Positions 41,409 through 50,403 of a DNA stretch of 64,000 nt are shown here, one piece after another. The stretch spans positions 496,001 to 560,000 of the forward strand of contig NZ_CP039697.1 in NCBI RefSeq assembly GCF_005145025.1. The letters are read 5' to 3'. The position numbers and the translations under genes are program-made. Numbering within the stretch: the stretch's first letter is position 1; each line of letters begins with the position of its first letter. A model generated the notes under the pieces. It did not search any database and had not been told where the DNA came from. It saw only the letters and a list, made by a program, of their open reading frames with translations. The stretch is from Novosphingobium sp. EMRT-2 (GTDB lineage: Bacteria; Pseudomonadota; Alphaproteobacteria; Sphingomonadales; Sphingomonadaceae).

Positions 41409-44366
41409 ATGCGTTTGAAAGGCACCCGTCTTGTCTTGTCCGCGTCCGTCCTGTCGGTGGCCGTGGCGCTCGCCTGCCCCGTTCAGGCCCAGGAGGCGCC
41501 CCAGTCCGCCGATCAGCAGAGCGCGGACGGCAACGATCCATCGACCAAGGAAATCATCGTCACCGGCTCGCTGATCCAGCGGCCCAACAACACCGCAGTC
41601 AGCCCGATCGTGTCGGTGGGCGAACAGGCGATCAAGGAAAGCGGCAACGTCAACCTGCAGGATGCGTTGAACCAGTTCCCCAGCTTTACCACGGCCGGCA
41701 ATTCCAGCACCGGCGGCCAGGGCACCGGCGGCCGCGCCTCCGTCAACCTGCACGGCCTCGGTGCGAACCGCAATCTCGTGTTGCTGGACGGCAAGCGCCT
41801 GCCGCTGTCCGACATCAACGGCACCGTCGATACCAACATCGTCCCGGAATCGATCATCGGCGGCGTGGACGTCATTACCGGCGGCGCTTCGGCGGTCTAT
41901 GGGTCCGACGCGATGTCGGGCGTGGTCAACTTCAAGACGATCCGCGCCTTCGACGGCGTGAAGATGGACGTCCAGAACTCGATCAGCGAACGGGGCGATG
42001 CCCACAAGTTCAACGGCTCGGTCGCTTTCGGCTCCTCGTTCGCGCAGGATCGCGGGCATGTCATCGCCGCATTCAGCTACACCAAGCAGGACCCGGTCAA
42101 CGGCAGCAGCCGGTCGTTCTTCTACGACAAGACGCCGTCCTCGTTCATCGGCACCGGCACGTTCGTGCCCAGCGCCACCAACGCGCCCAACGCGGCTGTC
42201 GTGCAGTCGGTATTCGCCGGATATGGCGTGACCAGCGGATTGCCGGCGAACTACCAGCTCCAGAATATGGGCTTCAACAACAACCGCACCCTGTTCTTCC
42301 AGACCGGCGGCGCCAACTACCAAGGCCCGACCAACGGCATGGGCTATCTTCTGGTCGGCGGCAACGTGCGCATGCCGGTGGGCCAGCAGATCGATTTCCA
42401 GAACGGCCTGCAGCGCAAGACCGCTTTCGTCAAAGCGGACTATGACCTGACCCCGTCGCTGACCGCCTATGGCCAGTTCCTGTTCGTCGATCTCAACGTC
42501 CACACCGCCAGCGGCGGCAGCCTTACGCAATTCGGCACGCTCACCACGGTTCCGGTCACCAATCCGTTCATTCCGAACGATCTGCGCACGATCCTTGCCT
42601 CGCGCCCCAACGCCACCGCGCCGTTCACCTGGAACGGACGCTATGTCGGCGTGCCCTACAAGTCCTGGGACGAAGACTACCAGGTCCAGCAATACCTGGC
42701 CGGCCTGAAAGGCGATATCGCGCCGGGCTGGAGCTTTGACGTGTTCGCGTCCTATGACCAGTCGGTCCACCAGCAGACGCTGCACAACGCCGTGCTCAAG
42801 AGCCGGGTCCAGACCTTGCTCAACGCGGCCGATGGCGGCAATTCGCTGTGCGCCGGCGGCTTCAACCCGTTCGGCGATGCCAACGCCCGTTCGCTGTCGC
42901 CCGCCTGCGCCGCCTATATCACCAAGGATGCGTTCAGCCGCGAAAAGCTGGGGCAGACGCAGGTGCAGGCGCAGGTCAACGGCAAGCTGTTCGACCTTGG
43001 CGCCGGCCCCGCGCAGATCGCCCTTGTCGCCGACTACCGCAAGAACACCTATTCGTTCGTGCCCGACAGCGACCTGCGGACCCAGAACATCGAGGCCGTG
43101 ATCGCTTCGCTGCCCGCATCGGGCCGCATTTCCGTGAAGGAATTCGCGGCGCAGATCGACGTGCCCCTGCTTGCCGACAAGCCGTTCTTCAAGGAATTCG
43201 GCATCGGTGGCGCGGTGCGCGTGTCCGATTACTCGGTCACCGGGTCAGTCACCAGCTTCGAGGCCGACGCCCGCTGGCGCCCGGTCGATGCGGTTCTGTT
43301 CCGCGGCAGCTTCCAGCGCGCCGTGCGCGCGCCCAACATCGGCGAACTGTTCTCCCCGCAGCAGGGCAGCCAGCTGGTGATCGGTACGCCGCCGGGCGCA
43401 CTGGGCGATCCCTGCGACTACCGCTCCACCGCCCGCACCGGCGCGAACGGGACCAGTGTCGCCAACCTCTGCGTCGCGCAGGGCGTGCCGCAGGCCGCGA
43501 TTTCCAGTTACACCTTCCCCACCACCGCGACCGGACAGCTGGTTTCCGGCAACACCAAGCTGACGCCCGAGCGCGCCAACACCTTCAACGTGGGCTTCGT
43601 GTTCACTTCGCCCGCGCAGAGCGGCCCGCTCGCGGACTTCTCGCTGTCGGTCGACTACTACAACATCAGCATCAAGAACGTGATCTCGACCGTGCCGGGC
43701 CTGACCGTGCTGTCGAAGTGCTACAACCTCGATGGCTCCAATCCCGGCTATTCGGTCAACAACCTCTACTGCCAGCTGATCCAGCGGGATTCGACCGGCC
43801 AGATCGTCAACGTCGCCACGCCCTATCTCAATCTGGGCTCGCTCAAGACCGACGGTGTGGAAGTGCAGGCGAACTGGGGCGTCCCCGCGCCGTTCCTGGG
43901 CCAGACCGGCAAGCTCTACATCAATTCGGCGGTGGGCTGGCTGCACAGCTACAAGGTGCAACTGCTGCCCGGCGGGCCGTTCCTGAACTATACCGGCATC
44001 AGCAACGGCGCTGCCGGCCCCAGCTCGGTGCCCCCGCGCGCCACGCCCGAATGGAAGGCGCTGACCACGTTCGGCTATCGTTCCGACCGGGTCGGCATGG
44101 GCCTGCGCTGGCGCTTCCAGAGCAGCATGGCCGACACCACCTCCGTCCTGACGCCGTCGGCCGCGCAGGTGGGCGTGGGCGCGTACAACCTGTGGGATCT
44201 GTTCGGCACCGTGAAGGTCGGCAAGAACTTCGAGTTGCGCGGCGGCGTGAACAACCTGTTCGACAAGGGCTTGCCCTATGTCGCCAGTTCGCAGAACGGC
44301 ACGGACGTCGCGCTCTATGACGCGATCGGGCGTTCCTTCTACATAGGCGCGAAAGTCAGTTTCTGA
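41409..44366 (+). CDS. TonB-dependent receptor of the shikimate/quinate cluster
   Basis: A 985-residue outer-membrane receptor: signal peptide to CPVQAQ, TonB-box-like KEIIVTGSLI, plug with NLQDALNQFPSFTTAGN and GANRNLVLLDGKRLP, and a barrel ending SFYIGAKVSF. GGGAGG lies 7 bases before the ATG. A strong terminator follows its stop. The ligand is unknown; the surrounding esterases and QuiC suggest a plant phenolic ester such as chlorogenate or caffeoylshikimate. Confidence 0.92.
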   Translation: MRLKGTRLVLSASVLSVAVALACPVQAQEAPQSADQQSADGNDPSTKEIIVTGSLIQRPNNTAVSPIVSVGEQAIKESGNVNLQDALNQFPSFTTAGNSSTGGQGTGGRASVNLHGLGANRNLVLLDGKRLPLSDINGTVDTNIVPESIIGGVDVITGGASAVYGSDAMSGVVNFKTIRAFDGVKMDVQNSISERGDAHKFNGSVAFGSSFAQDRGHVIAAFSYTKQDPVNGSSRSFFYDKTPSSFIGTGTFVPSATNAPNAAVVQSVFAGYGVTSGLPANYQLQNMGFNNNRTLFFQTGGANYQGPTNGMGYLLVGGNVRMPVGQQIDFQNGLQRKTAFVKADYDLTPSLTAYGQFLFVDLNVHTASGGSLTQFGTLTTVPVTNPFIPNDLRTILASRPNATAPFTWNGRYVGVPYKSWDEDYQVQQYLAGLKGDIAPGWSFDVFASYDQSVHQQTLHNAVLKSRVQTLLNAADGGNSLCAGGFNPFGDANARSLSPACAAYITKDAFSREKLGQTQVQAQVNGKLFDLGAGPAQIALVADYRKNTYSFVPDSDLRTQNIEAVIASLPASGRISVKEFAAQIDVPLLADKPFFKEFGIGGAVRVSDYSVTGSVTSFEADARWRPVDAVLFRGSFQRAVRAPNIGELFSPQQGSQLVIGTPPGALGDPCDYRSTARTGANGTSVANLCVAQGVPQAAISSYTFPTTATGQLVSGNTKLTPERANTFNVGFVFTSPAQSGPLADFSLSVDYYNISIKNVISTVPGLTVLSKCYNLDGSNPGYSVNNLYCQLIQRDSTGQIVNVATPYLNLGSLKTDGVEVQANWGVPAPFLGQTGKLYINSAVGWLHSYKVQLLPGGPFLNYTGISNGAAGPSSVPPRATPEWKALTTFGYRSDRVGMGLRWRFQSSMADTTSVLTPSAAQVGVGAYNLWDLFGTVKVGKNFELRGGVNNLFDKGLPYVASSQNGTDVALYDAIGRSFYIGAKVSF

Positions 44367-44376
44367 TCCACCCTCT

Positions 44377-44411
44377 CCCGGCGCCGCTCCCTCGCGGCGC
44401 CGGGCCTTTTT
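44377..44411 (+). terminator. Intrinsic terminator after the TonB receptor
   Basis: CCCGGCGCCG and CGGCGCCGGG form a perfect 10-bp stem with an 8-base loop, followed by CC and five T. The shikimate dehydrogenase start is only 13 bases further, so that gene needs read-through or its own promoter. Confidence 0.88.
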
Positions 44412-44424
44412 GCGAAAGGCAACA

Positions 44425-45252
44425 ATGATCCGTTCCGGGCTTCTGGGCCGCGCCATCATGGCCTCCCGCTCTCCCTGGCTTCATGAGCAGGAGGCCAAGG
44501 CGCTCGGGCTGGACCTGACTTACGAACTGTTCGATTTTACCGAACGGGGCCTGGACGATGCCGATCTTCCCGCGATCGTGGCGCGCCTGCGCGACGAAGG
44601 CTTTGCGGGGTTCAACGTGACCTATCCGTTCAAGCAGGCGATCATCCCGCTGCTCGACGAACTTTCCGAAAGCGCGGCGATGGTCGGCGCGGTCAATACC
44701 GTGGCGGTGCGCGACGGCCGACTCATCGGGCACAACACCGACATGCCCGGCTTTCGCGACAGCCTGCTGGCCGGCCTCCCCGACGCGCGGCTGGACCATG
44801 TGATGCAGCTCGGCGCCGGTGGCGCGGGCGCGGCTGTGGCCAACGCGCTGCTCTCGCTGGGGGTGAAACGGCTCGAACTGGTCGATGTCGATAGCGCCCG
44901 CGCCACCTTGCTGGCACAGGAACTGACGCAACGGTTTCCCTCCGCACAGGTTTTCGCCACCGCGCTCGCCGATCTGGATACCGCCAGCGTGGACGGCATC
45001 GTCAACGCCACGCCGATCGGCATGGCGGCACGTCCGGGCACGCCGATCCCTCTAGATGCCCTCGCCCCGCGTCACTGGGTCGCCGATATCATTTACTTCC
45101 CGCCGGAAACCGAGCTGCTTCGGGTCGCACGAAGCAAGGGATGCCGCGCCATCAACGGTATCGGCATGGTCGTGGGTCAGGCCGCGCTGGCGCTGGAGAT
45201 TATCACGGGCCACCGGCCCGATACCGCGCGGATGCAGCACAGCCTGACCTGA
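44425..45252 (+). CDS. Shikimate dehydrogenase family (catabolic shikimate/quinate dehydrogenase)
   Basis: A 275-residue AroE-fold enzyme interconverting shikimate and 3-dehydroshikimate. The substrate site has SRSPWLH at 14-20, Lys70 in NVTYPFKQ and Asp in HNTDMPGF; GAGGAG binds the nicotinamide cofactor. The sequence departs from housekeeping AroE (for instance PWLH for the usual PxxHN) and the gene sits beside quiC, so a catabolic role is likely: shikimate to 3-dehydroshikimate, then protocatechuate. No dehydroquinate dehydratase is in the window. Confidence 0.88.
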   Translation: MIRSGLLGRAIMASRSPWLHEQEAKALGLDLTYELFDFTERGLDDADLPAIVARLRDEGFAGFNVTYPFKQAIIPLLDELSESAAMVGAVNTVAVRDGRLIGHNTDMPGFRDSLLAGLPDARLDHVMQLGAGGAGAAVANALLSLGVKRLELVDVDSARATLLAQELTQRFPSAQVFATALADLDTASVDGIVNATPIGMAARPGTPIPLDALAPRHWVADIIYFPPETELLRVARSKGCRAINGIGMVVGQAALALEIITGHRPDTARMQHSLT

Positions 45253-45564
45253 CCTGCCTGTGGCGGCTCGCCATGGGCCGGACGGGCCAAGGATAACCCA
45301 TTGTCGCCTGTTTGGCGGCACGTGATGCCGCGCGACCGAGAAAACCGCCGCCGGCACTGTCAGCTTCCTGACGTCACCAGGAGCGCTCCATCCGTGAAGG
45401 CCCGTCCGATGGCCCCACAAGCGCGCACAGGCCTTTTACTCGGCCGATCCCCGGCACGTGCCGGCACACCGCTGTATGGGGCTCACGCTGGCGCTGACGC
45501 CACCTTCCTACGCCAGGCCGTCCCGGCATTCTTCTCCCTAGGACACCGCTCCACCCCTTCCCTC

Positions 45565-45602
45565 TTGACATTCTTGCAACAAACGTTACAATCTTACATT
45601 GT
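45565..45602 (+). promoter_or_regulatory. Promoter with overlapping operator before the IclR-type gene
   Basis: TTGACA (45565-45570), 16 bases, then TACAAT (45587-45592) is a near-consensus sigma-70-type promoter. ACAAT-CTTAC-ATTGT (45588-45602) is an inverted repeat overlapping its -10 box, suited to autoregulation. The rest of the 369-base gap 45253-45621 shows no gene. Confidence 0.6.
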
Positions 45603-45621
45603 GAGAAATGGAACGCCACAG

Positions 45622-45891
45622 ATGAGCTCGCTCAGGCGAACACTGGCAACGCTCGACGCCGTGTTGTTGGGGGGTGCGGACCGGCCAATCACGGAGATCG
45701 CGCGTGATCTCGCCATTCCGCCGGCGACGGCGCATCGCCAGGTCGTGACGCTGGCGGCGGAGGGCTATCTCGCGCGGAGCGAAGGCGGCGGCTATGTTGC
45801 CGGCCCTCGCCTGCTGCGGTTGCTTCGCCATCTGGAAGAGAATCGGGCTGGCGAGGTCGCTCCTTCCAGCACCGCGCGGACTTCTCGTTGA
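45622..45891 (+). CDS. IclR-type helix-turn-helix fragment or HTH-only regulator
   Basis: An 89-residue product covering only the N-terminal winged-helix of an IclR regulator: TLATLDAVLLGGADRPITEIARDLAIPPATAHRQVVTLAAEGYLARSE, then GGGYVAGPRLLRLL. The effector-binding domain (about 170 residues) is absent and the following sequence is not IclR-like in any frame. It may be a remnant of a PcaR/QuiR-like regulator of the neighbouring cluster, or a functional DNA-binding stub, since a good promoter and inverted repeat precede it. Confidence 0.7.
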   Translation: MSSLRRTLATLDAVLLGGADRPITEIARDLAIPPATAHRQVVTLAAEGYLARSEGGGYVAGPRLLRLLRHLEENRAGEVAPSSTARTSR

Positions 45892-46089
45892 CGTCGGGCG
45901 TCACCGGGCTGGCGAGGCCTGTGTGAAAGGAGCCGAGGCGTTGGTTACGGTTTGTCCGGGCTGTCCTCCCTCCCCCCCTTCCCCTCACCGTCTCCATCGG
46001 GCTCGATGTCGCGGAATCGCTACAAGATATGCGAAGTGGCAGGCCGTGCGTTAGGAGGCCGAAACGGTTGGTGTTCCGGTTTCGCTTAT

Positions 46090-46346
46090 GGGACGCGCAT
46101 TCTCCAGTATCCATTTTCAGCATGAAATTTCCTTAGGCGTTAGATACGGTTAAATGCCTTTAGAGGAGTTAAAGGGAAAAACGCCCTTCCGACTCGTTGA
46201 TTCAGCGCGAGTCGCACGATGATCGCGTTCCCGATGTGCCGCTAATCTGTTCCCGAAGGATCGATCTTGCGTTCCCGAAGGATCGTCCTGGCGTTCCCGA
46301 AGGATCGAAATCTGCCGATCCGGTGTTCCTGATAGGTCGATGATGG
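46090..46346. other. Putative replication origin region
   Basis: The 819-base gap 45892-46710 between the IclR fragment and repA has no convincing gene. It holds an AT-rich stretch (about 46090-46190), a possible unwinding element, next to the 22-bp iterons. No perfect DnaA box was found in it. Placement beside a RepA-type initiator supports an origin. Confidence 0.6.
46227..46346. repeat. Iterons, 22-bp period
   Basis: GTTCCCGAAGGATCG begins at 46249, 46271 and 46293, exactly 22 bases apart. A degenerate unit (GTTCCCGATGTGCCG) starts at 46227 in the same register and another (GTTCCTGATAGGTCG) at 46325, after 32 bases, one extra helical turn. Contiguous units without unique spacers point to initiator-binding iterons, not CRISPR. 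Confidence 0.8.
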
Positions 46347-46710
46347 CCTGCCGCTCGATTTTTGGCACGCGGGTTTGAATCAAATCCAGCGAATGAGCCC
46401 GGAACGAGGTTCAAAATCGCGCAGATGCCTTGGGCGCTCGTTACGGAACGTGCCGCCTGTGATCGCCGGCCCGACACTTCAGGAACGGACGACGGCAAGA
46501 GCGCTGGCATATTGCAGCGCTTCACAGAGAAAGAACGGGGCATCGTATCGACACAGCGGTGTGTGGGATTTCATCGCGAGCGGCGACAAAAGGTCCGGGC
46601 CGACGAGATGAAGGAACATCTCCCCTCCCCTTCCCGCGTTGCCCTTTCCGGGAGGGAGAGTGCGGGGACTGATCGGACAGGCCGTCGCGGTGCTGCGCGC
46701 GGCTCGGAAC

Positions 46711-47961
46711 TCAGCGCAGGCTGTTCCGGTTCTTGGCGTGATGGCGTTTGACCCAGCCGATGAAAGCGCGCTGCCAATTGGCGGGCGTGCGTTCAGGGTC
46801 TGCATCGACCCAGCGTTCGAACTCCGCATGCAGGGCATAGAGGTCCCAGCCTGGGCAGGTCTCGCGCAGATACTCCGCGGTTTCGCCCGTGACGAAGCCG
46901 CGGGTCGAGGCGCTGGTCAAACCGGCGAGGGCAGTTCGGACGAGCGCGCCGGCTTCGACCGTCATGTCGACGTCGTCGGTCGGAGCGGCGGGGGCTTGGT
47001 CTATCGGTGCCGGGGCAGCCCGAACGGCGGAAGACGCGGGCGGCGAAAGCGGAGCAGGGGAGGGAAGTTTCCCCGGGGAAACCGTCGCGGTTGCCCGTTG
47101 GGATGGCGGGCGGCTGCCTCCATCCTTGCCGTCGGTGCGCGTGGCCCGCAGCAGCGGCTCGCCGTTCTTGCCGGGCTCGATGGCCAGCGTGTAGCCGGGC
47201 AGGGCGTTCTTTTCCGCCAGCTTGACGATCTCGAACTTGAAGCGGCGGTATTCGCCTTCGGCGCCGCTTTTCTCGAACAGCACCGGCATGGAAATGGCAA
47301 ACCCGTCATCGCCGGCGCCGCCTGCGTGCTTGCGCGCGACCTTGTAAAGCCAGCGCTCGCGGCCACCGGTCAGCTTGAAGTAGGCGCGATCAATCGAGAG
47401 GACGCCGCCCTTCATCATCACGCCTTCCCAGAACCAGTTGGATAGCTCCAGGGTCATGCCGCGCGACCGTTCGGTCTTCTCGTCGACAAGCTGGGTCCAG
47501 CCATCCAGCCACGAGAACGTGGCTTCACGCCGGTTTTCGGCGCGGATGTTGGTCTTGATCGTTGTGGCGACAAGCCGGTCTAGCGCCTGGCCCAGCAGCT
47601 CGTAGGCGCGTCCCGTGGTGGGCCGGTCGATCGCGCGCAGCAAGTCGTAGGGCATGATGTGCAGCTTGCGCGGCACGTCGTTCACGCCACGCCGGGCCAT
47701 GTCGGCAAGCACGCTGGCGCAATAGATCAGGATGTCCGCATCCCAGATCGTCGCCATGCCGTAATCCGGATTCGCCGAGACATGCACCCACAGCTTCCCG
47801 TCGGGCGAGGTGTAATCGATCGGCTTGAGGCGTTTCGACTTGGCGAGACTGAAGAACGGCCGCTCCATCATCTCGCGCTGATCGCGCAAGGGGAGGTCGG
47901 CGATATAGGGAAGAAACAGGTCAAACTGGTCCGTGTCGCCAGCCTTGCGTGCCCGGCTCAC
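46711..47961 (-). CDS. repA: Replication initiator protein A (RPA family)
   Basis: A 416-residue initiator of the RPA family found on alphaproteobacterial plasmids and chromids. The N-terminal two-thirds has MMERPFFSLAKSKRLKPIDY, WDADILIYCASVL, RPTTGRAYELLGQALDRL and SWLDGWTQL, followed by a Pro/Ala-rich linker (about residues 285-335) and a C-terminal helical domain with WQRAFIGWVKRHH. It should bind the iterons just beyond its 3' end. Translation appears to start at GTG 47961. One parS-like palindrome lies just before the start and another inside the linker codons. Confidence 0.9.
   Translation of the reverse strand: MSRARKAGDTDQFDLFLPYIADLPLRDQREMMERPFFSLAKSKRLKPIDYTSPDGKLWVHVSANPDYGMATIWDADILIYCASVLADMARRGVNDVPRKLHIMPYDLLRAIDRPTTGRAYELLGQALDRLVATTIKTNIRAENRREATFSWLDGWTQLVDEKTERSRGMTLELSNWFWEGVMMKGGVLSIDRAYFKLTGGRERWLYKVARKHAGGAGDDGFAISMPVLFEKSGAEGEYRRFKFEIVKLAEKNALPGYTLAIEPGKNGEPLLRATRTDGKDGGSRPPSQRATATVSPGKLPSPAPLSPPASSAVRAAPAPIDQAPAAPTDDVDMTVEAGALVRTALAGLTSASTRGFVTGETAEYLRETCPGWDLYALHAEFERWVDADPERTPANWQRAFIGWVKRHHAKNRNSLR
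47065..47083. promoter_or_regulatory. parS-like site within repA
   Basis: AAGTTTCCCCGGGGAAACC contains the perfect 16-bp palindrome GTTTCCCCGGGGAAAC. Its GTTTC/GAAAC arms match those of canonical chromosomal parS. It is identical over 19 bases to the copy at 47967 and lies in the repA linker codons. Confidence 0.72.
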
Positions 47962-47966
47962 GGTAA

Positions 47967-47985
47967 AAGTTTCCCCGGGGAAACC
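47967..47985. promoter_or_regulatory. parS-like site before repA
   Basis: Second identical 19-base copy, in the 106-base gap between parB and repA. The palindrome ends 8 bases before the repA GTG, overlapping its ribosome-binding region, so ParB binding could also affect repA expression. Confidence 0.75.
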
Positions 47986-48067
47986 CGGGCAGCTGTTCGG
48001 CGCGCGTTCCTGCGGTCAGGACGGGGCAGGGGCCATGCGTGGACGGGCAGGAAACGATCGCACGTCC

Positions 48068-49162
48068 TCAAGCCTGTACGCCCTTGCCGTCCGCCGCCAG
48101 TCTCTCCAGCACATCGCGGATGCCGTTCAGCAGATCTTCGGTGTTCGATCCCGAACCCGCGTGCAGGCGCACCGTCGCGCCTTGCCGGTTGGACGACAGA
48201 ACCGAAACCGCCGCGCGCTGCGTGCGGGGGTTGACCCATTCCGCAAGCGGGCCGGCAGGGCGTTTGTCGCCGATCGGCGCCGCGAGCAACCGCTGAAGCA
48301 CTTCCGCGGCGGGAAGCGTGGCGTCGCCCGCCTTGCGCCGGGCGTCCTGAAGCCGGGCGAGCGCCCGAGCTTCGCGGTGAATGGCTTGCGCCGCGCCGCG
48401 ATCGTCCAGCGCCTGCGCAAGCGGGTAGGCCGGCTTCAATTGCACGTCGGCCGGGGAGGCGAACGCGGCGACCACGTCGTCGGGCAGGGCGGCGACTTTG
48501 AGCATCTTCGAAAGCCAGCCCTTGGACAGCCTGAGGCGCTCGGCCATGCGCGTCTGGTGGTTGCCGTAATGATCCTTGAGCGCCTGGGCGTAGTTGCGCG
48601 CGCGTTCGAGATCCGACACGTCCTTGCGCGCCCGGTTCTCCAGGTCGGCAAGGCGAAAGGCCGCCTCGTCGTCAAGCTGGGCAACCTGCGCGACGAACAT
48701 CATGTCCGGGTAGGAATGACGGCGCAGCCAGGCGATCGACCAGTGCCGCCGCGTACCGGCGATCACTTCGTAATCGTGCTCCGGGTCGCCTTCGACGCGC
48801 CTGACCACGGCAGGCACCTTCTGGCCGCCTTCCGCCACGATCGAATCGATCAGTTCGCGGCAGGATTCCTCGGTCAAATGCTCATAGGAGCGGGCGTTCC
48901 CCGGCCAGATCCGCACCCGTTCGGGATTGAGCAACAGTTGCGTAACCTGCCGGACCTCGCCGCTGGCGACGCGGGCAAGAGCGCTTTCGCGCCCCAGCAG
49001 CGTGGTTCCGCGCAGCCGTTCGGCGCGTGGGGTCTCGACTGGGGCAGGCGGGGCGGCCGGCGTCTGCGATTCCGCTTGGATCAGGTCATCTTTCGACGAT
49101 TTTTCAATCGGTTCATCGTCCGCGAGCAGCGCGGCAAGATAGTCGCTTTGCTTACGCGCCAT
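48068..49162 (-). CDS. parB: ParB/RepB-type partition protein
   Basis: A 364-residue ParB. The N-terminal nuclease-like/CTPase domain has LLLNPERVRIWPGNAR, the EVIAGTRRHWSIAWLR motif and LADLENRARKDVSDLERARNYAQAL; the central helix-turn-helix is in TRMAERLRLSKGWLSKMLKVAALP. It binds parS and spreads along DNA with CTP. The gene follows parA by 44 bases and precedes repA, giving the order parA-parB-rep typical of low-copy replicons. Confidence 0.94.
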   Translation of the reverse strand: MARKQSDYLAALLADDEPIEKSSKDDLIQAESQTPAAPPAPVETPRAERLRGTTLLGRESALARVASGEVRQVTQLLLNPERVRIWPGNARSYEHLTEESCRELIDSIVAEGGQKVPAVVRRVEGDPEHDYEVIAGTRRHWSIAWLRRHSYPDMMFVAQVAQLDDEAAFRLADLENRARKDVSDLERARNYAQALKDHYGNHQTRMAERLRLSKGWLSKMLKVAALPDDVVAAFASPADVQLKPAYPLAQALDDRGAAQAIHREARALARLQDARRKAGDATLPAAEVLQRLLAAPIGDKRPAGPLAEWVNPRTQRAAVSVLSSNRQGATVRLHAGSGSNTEDLLNGIRDVLERLAADGKGVQA

Positions 49163-49206
49163 GGATTTTCTCGCTGGATGGCGTCAGGCCATGGGGGGAA
49201 GGGGCA

Positions 49207-50403
49207 TCATGCGGCATTGAGAACATCCTCCTCGCGCGCAGGGGCCACGCGGCCCCAGCCTTGCCGGACCAGCTGTTCGATCTGACCCAGCGCTTCGTCG
49301 AGATTGGCCTTGCTGCGCTTGTGCGTCTTCGGCGTGCCGATCGGCTTTTCGAGTTCGTACACGGTCATCATCCGCATCGCCGCGTGGCTGATCTCGGCGG
49401 ATTCGAGGATCGGAACGGGAAGGAGGGCCGGACCGAACGTCTGTTCCATGACCGTGCGGATCATCGCGTGGCTAGGGTCGTTGCTGTCGAACTTGGAGCA
49501 GATCAGGCGGACGAAATTGTAATCGACGGTGATGCCTGCGGACACGAGCTGCGCGATCACCTGGTCCATCATCGACAGGAATTGCACCGTGGAACAAAAG
49601 TCCGGCGTGGTGGCGGCCAACGGAACAAGCAGGGCGTTGGCCGCCTGCATCACCGCCAGGCTGATGGTGCCCAGCGCCGGCGGCGGATCGAGGATCACCA
49701 CGTCATAATCGCGCGCGAGGTCCATCAGGCCCGCCTTCAGCTTGCGGAAGCGCGCGGCGAGGACCGACTGCCCGTCCGCACCGCCTGCGGCCAGCTCGTA
49801 TTCGACATCGAACAGTTCGAGGTTCGACGGGATCAGGTCCACGTTGGGCCAGGGTGTGCGCTTCACGGCATAGAGCAGGTCGGCCTGGGTCGGATCGATC
49901 GAGAGGTACGGGTAGAGCGTTTCCTCGCGCGTGATGTTGAAGTGCGGGTTGAAGCCGAACAGCGTCGTGGTGGTTGCCTGGCTGTCGCAGTCCACAACCA
50001 GCACCCGGTAGCCCTGGACGGCGAAGTAGTGCGCAAGGTGCGTCGTCACCGTGGACTTGCCCACGCCGCCCTTGAAGTTTTGCACCGCGATCACGGCGGG
50101 GACATCGAGCGGGGCGCGATGCGGCGCGGCGCCCAGCACTTCGCGCATGTTGAGCAGCTCTTCGATGGTGTAGCCCACGCGACGGCCGTTCTCTCCCGCC
50201 GGGGGAGGGGGAAGGCGTCCGTCGTCCTCCGCCATCCGGATGCGGTTGGTGGAGCAGCCTAGAAGCTGCGCCGCCTCGGCAATGCCGAAGCGCAAGTTGA
50301 GCCCCTTGCGGCTTTCGGGCAGAAAGGCCTTGCGCCGCAGCCGCTCGATCATCTTTTCGCCGGCATCGGCAAGATCGCCGATCTGGGCTACAATTTCATT
50401 CAT
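49207..50403 (-). CDS. parA: ParA partition ATPase with N-terminal HTH
   Basis: A 398-residue ParA of plasmid type Ia. A MerR-like helix-turn-helix region (RFGIAEAAQLLGCSTNRIRMAEDDGRLP) precedes the ATPase domain with the deviant Walker A KGGVGKST near residue 118, VVDCDSQAT and DVVILDPPPALG. The N-terminal domain normally lets such ParAs repress their own operon. ATG at 50403 follows GGGGCAG; in-frame upstream sequence to 50544 is not protein-like. It segregates the replicon together with ParB. Confidence 0.95.
   Translation of the reverse strand: MNEIVAQIGDLADAGEKMIERLRRKAFLPESRKGLNLRFGIAEAAQLLGCSTNRIRMAEDDGRLPPPPAGENGRRVGYTIEELLNMREVLGAAPHRAPLDVPAVIAVQNFKGGVGKSTVTTHLAHYFAVQGYRVLVVDCDSQATTTTLFGFNPHFNITREETLYPYLSIDPTQADLLYAVKRTPWPNVDLIPSNLELFDVEYELAAGGADGQSVLAARFRKLKAGLMDLARDYDVVILDPPPALGTISLAVMQAANALLVPLAATTPDFCSTVQFLSMMDQVIAQLVSAGITVDYNFVRLICSKFDSNDPSHAMIRTVMEQTFGPALLPVPILESAEISHAAMRMMTVYELEKPIGTPKTHKRSKANLDEALGQIEQLVRQGWGRVAPAREEDVLNAA

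Noticed and set aside
46227..46346. Regular repeats considered as a CRISPR array
   Set aside because: The 22-bp units are contiguous with no unique spacers and lie beside a plasmid-type initiator gene; iterons fit better. No cas gene is present.
46362..46751. Open frames between the iterons and repA (46362-46751 and 46202-46543)
   Set aside because: No ribosome sites, low-complexity composition, overlap with the iterons and with the repA 3' end; no protein family seen.
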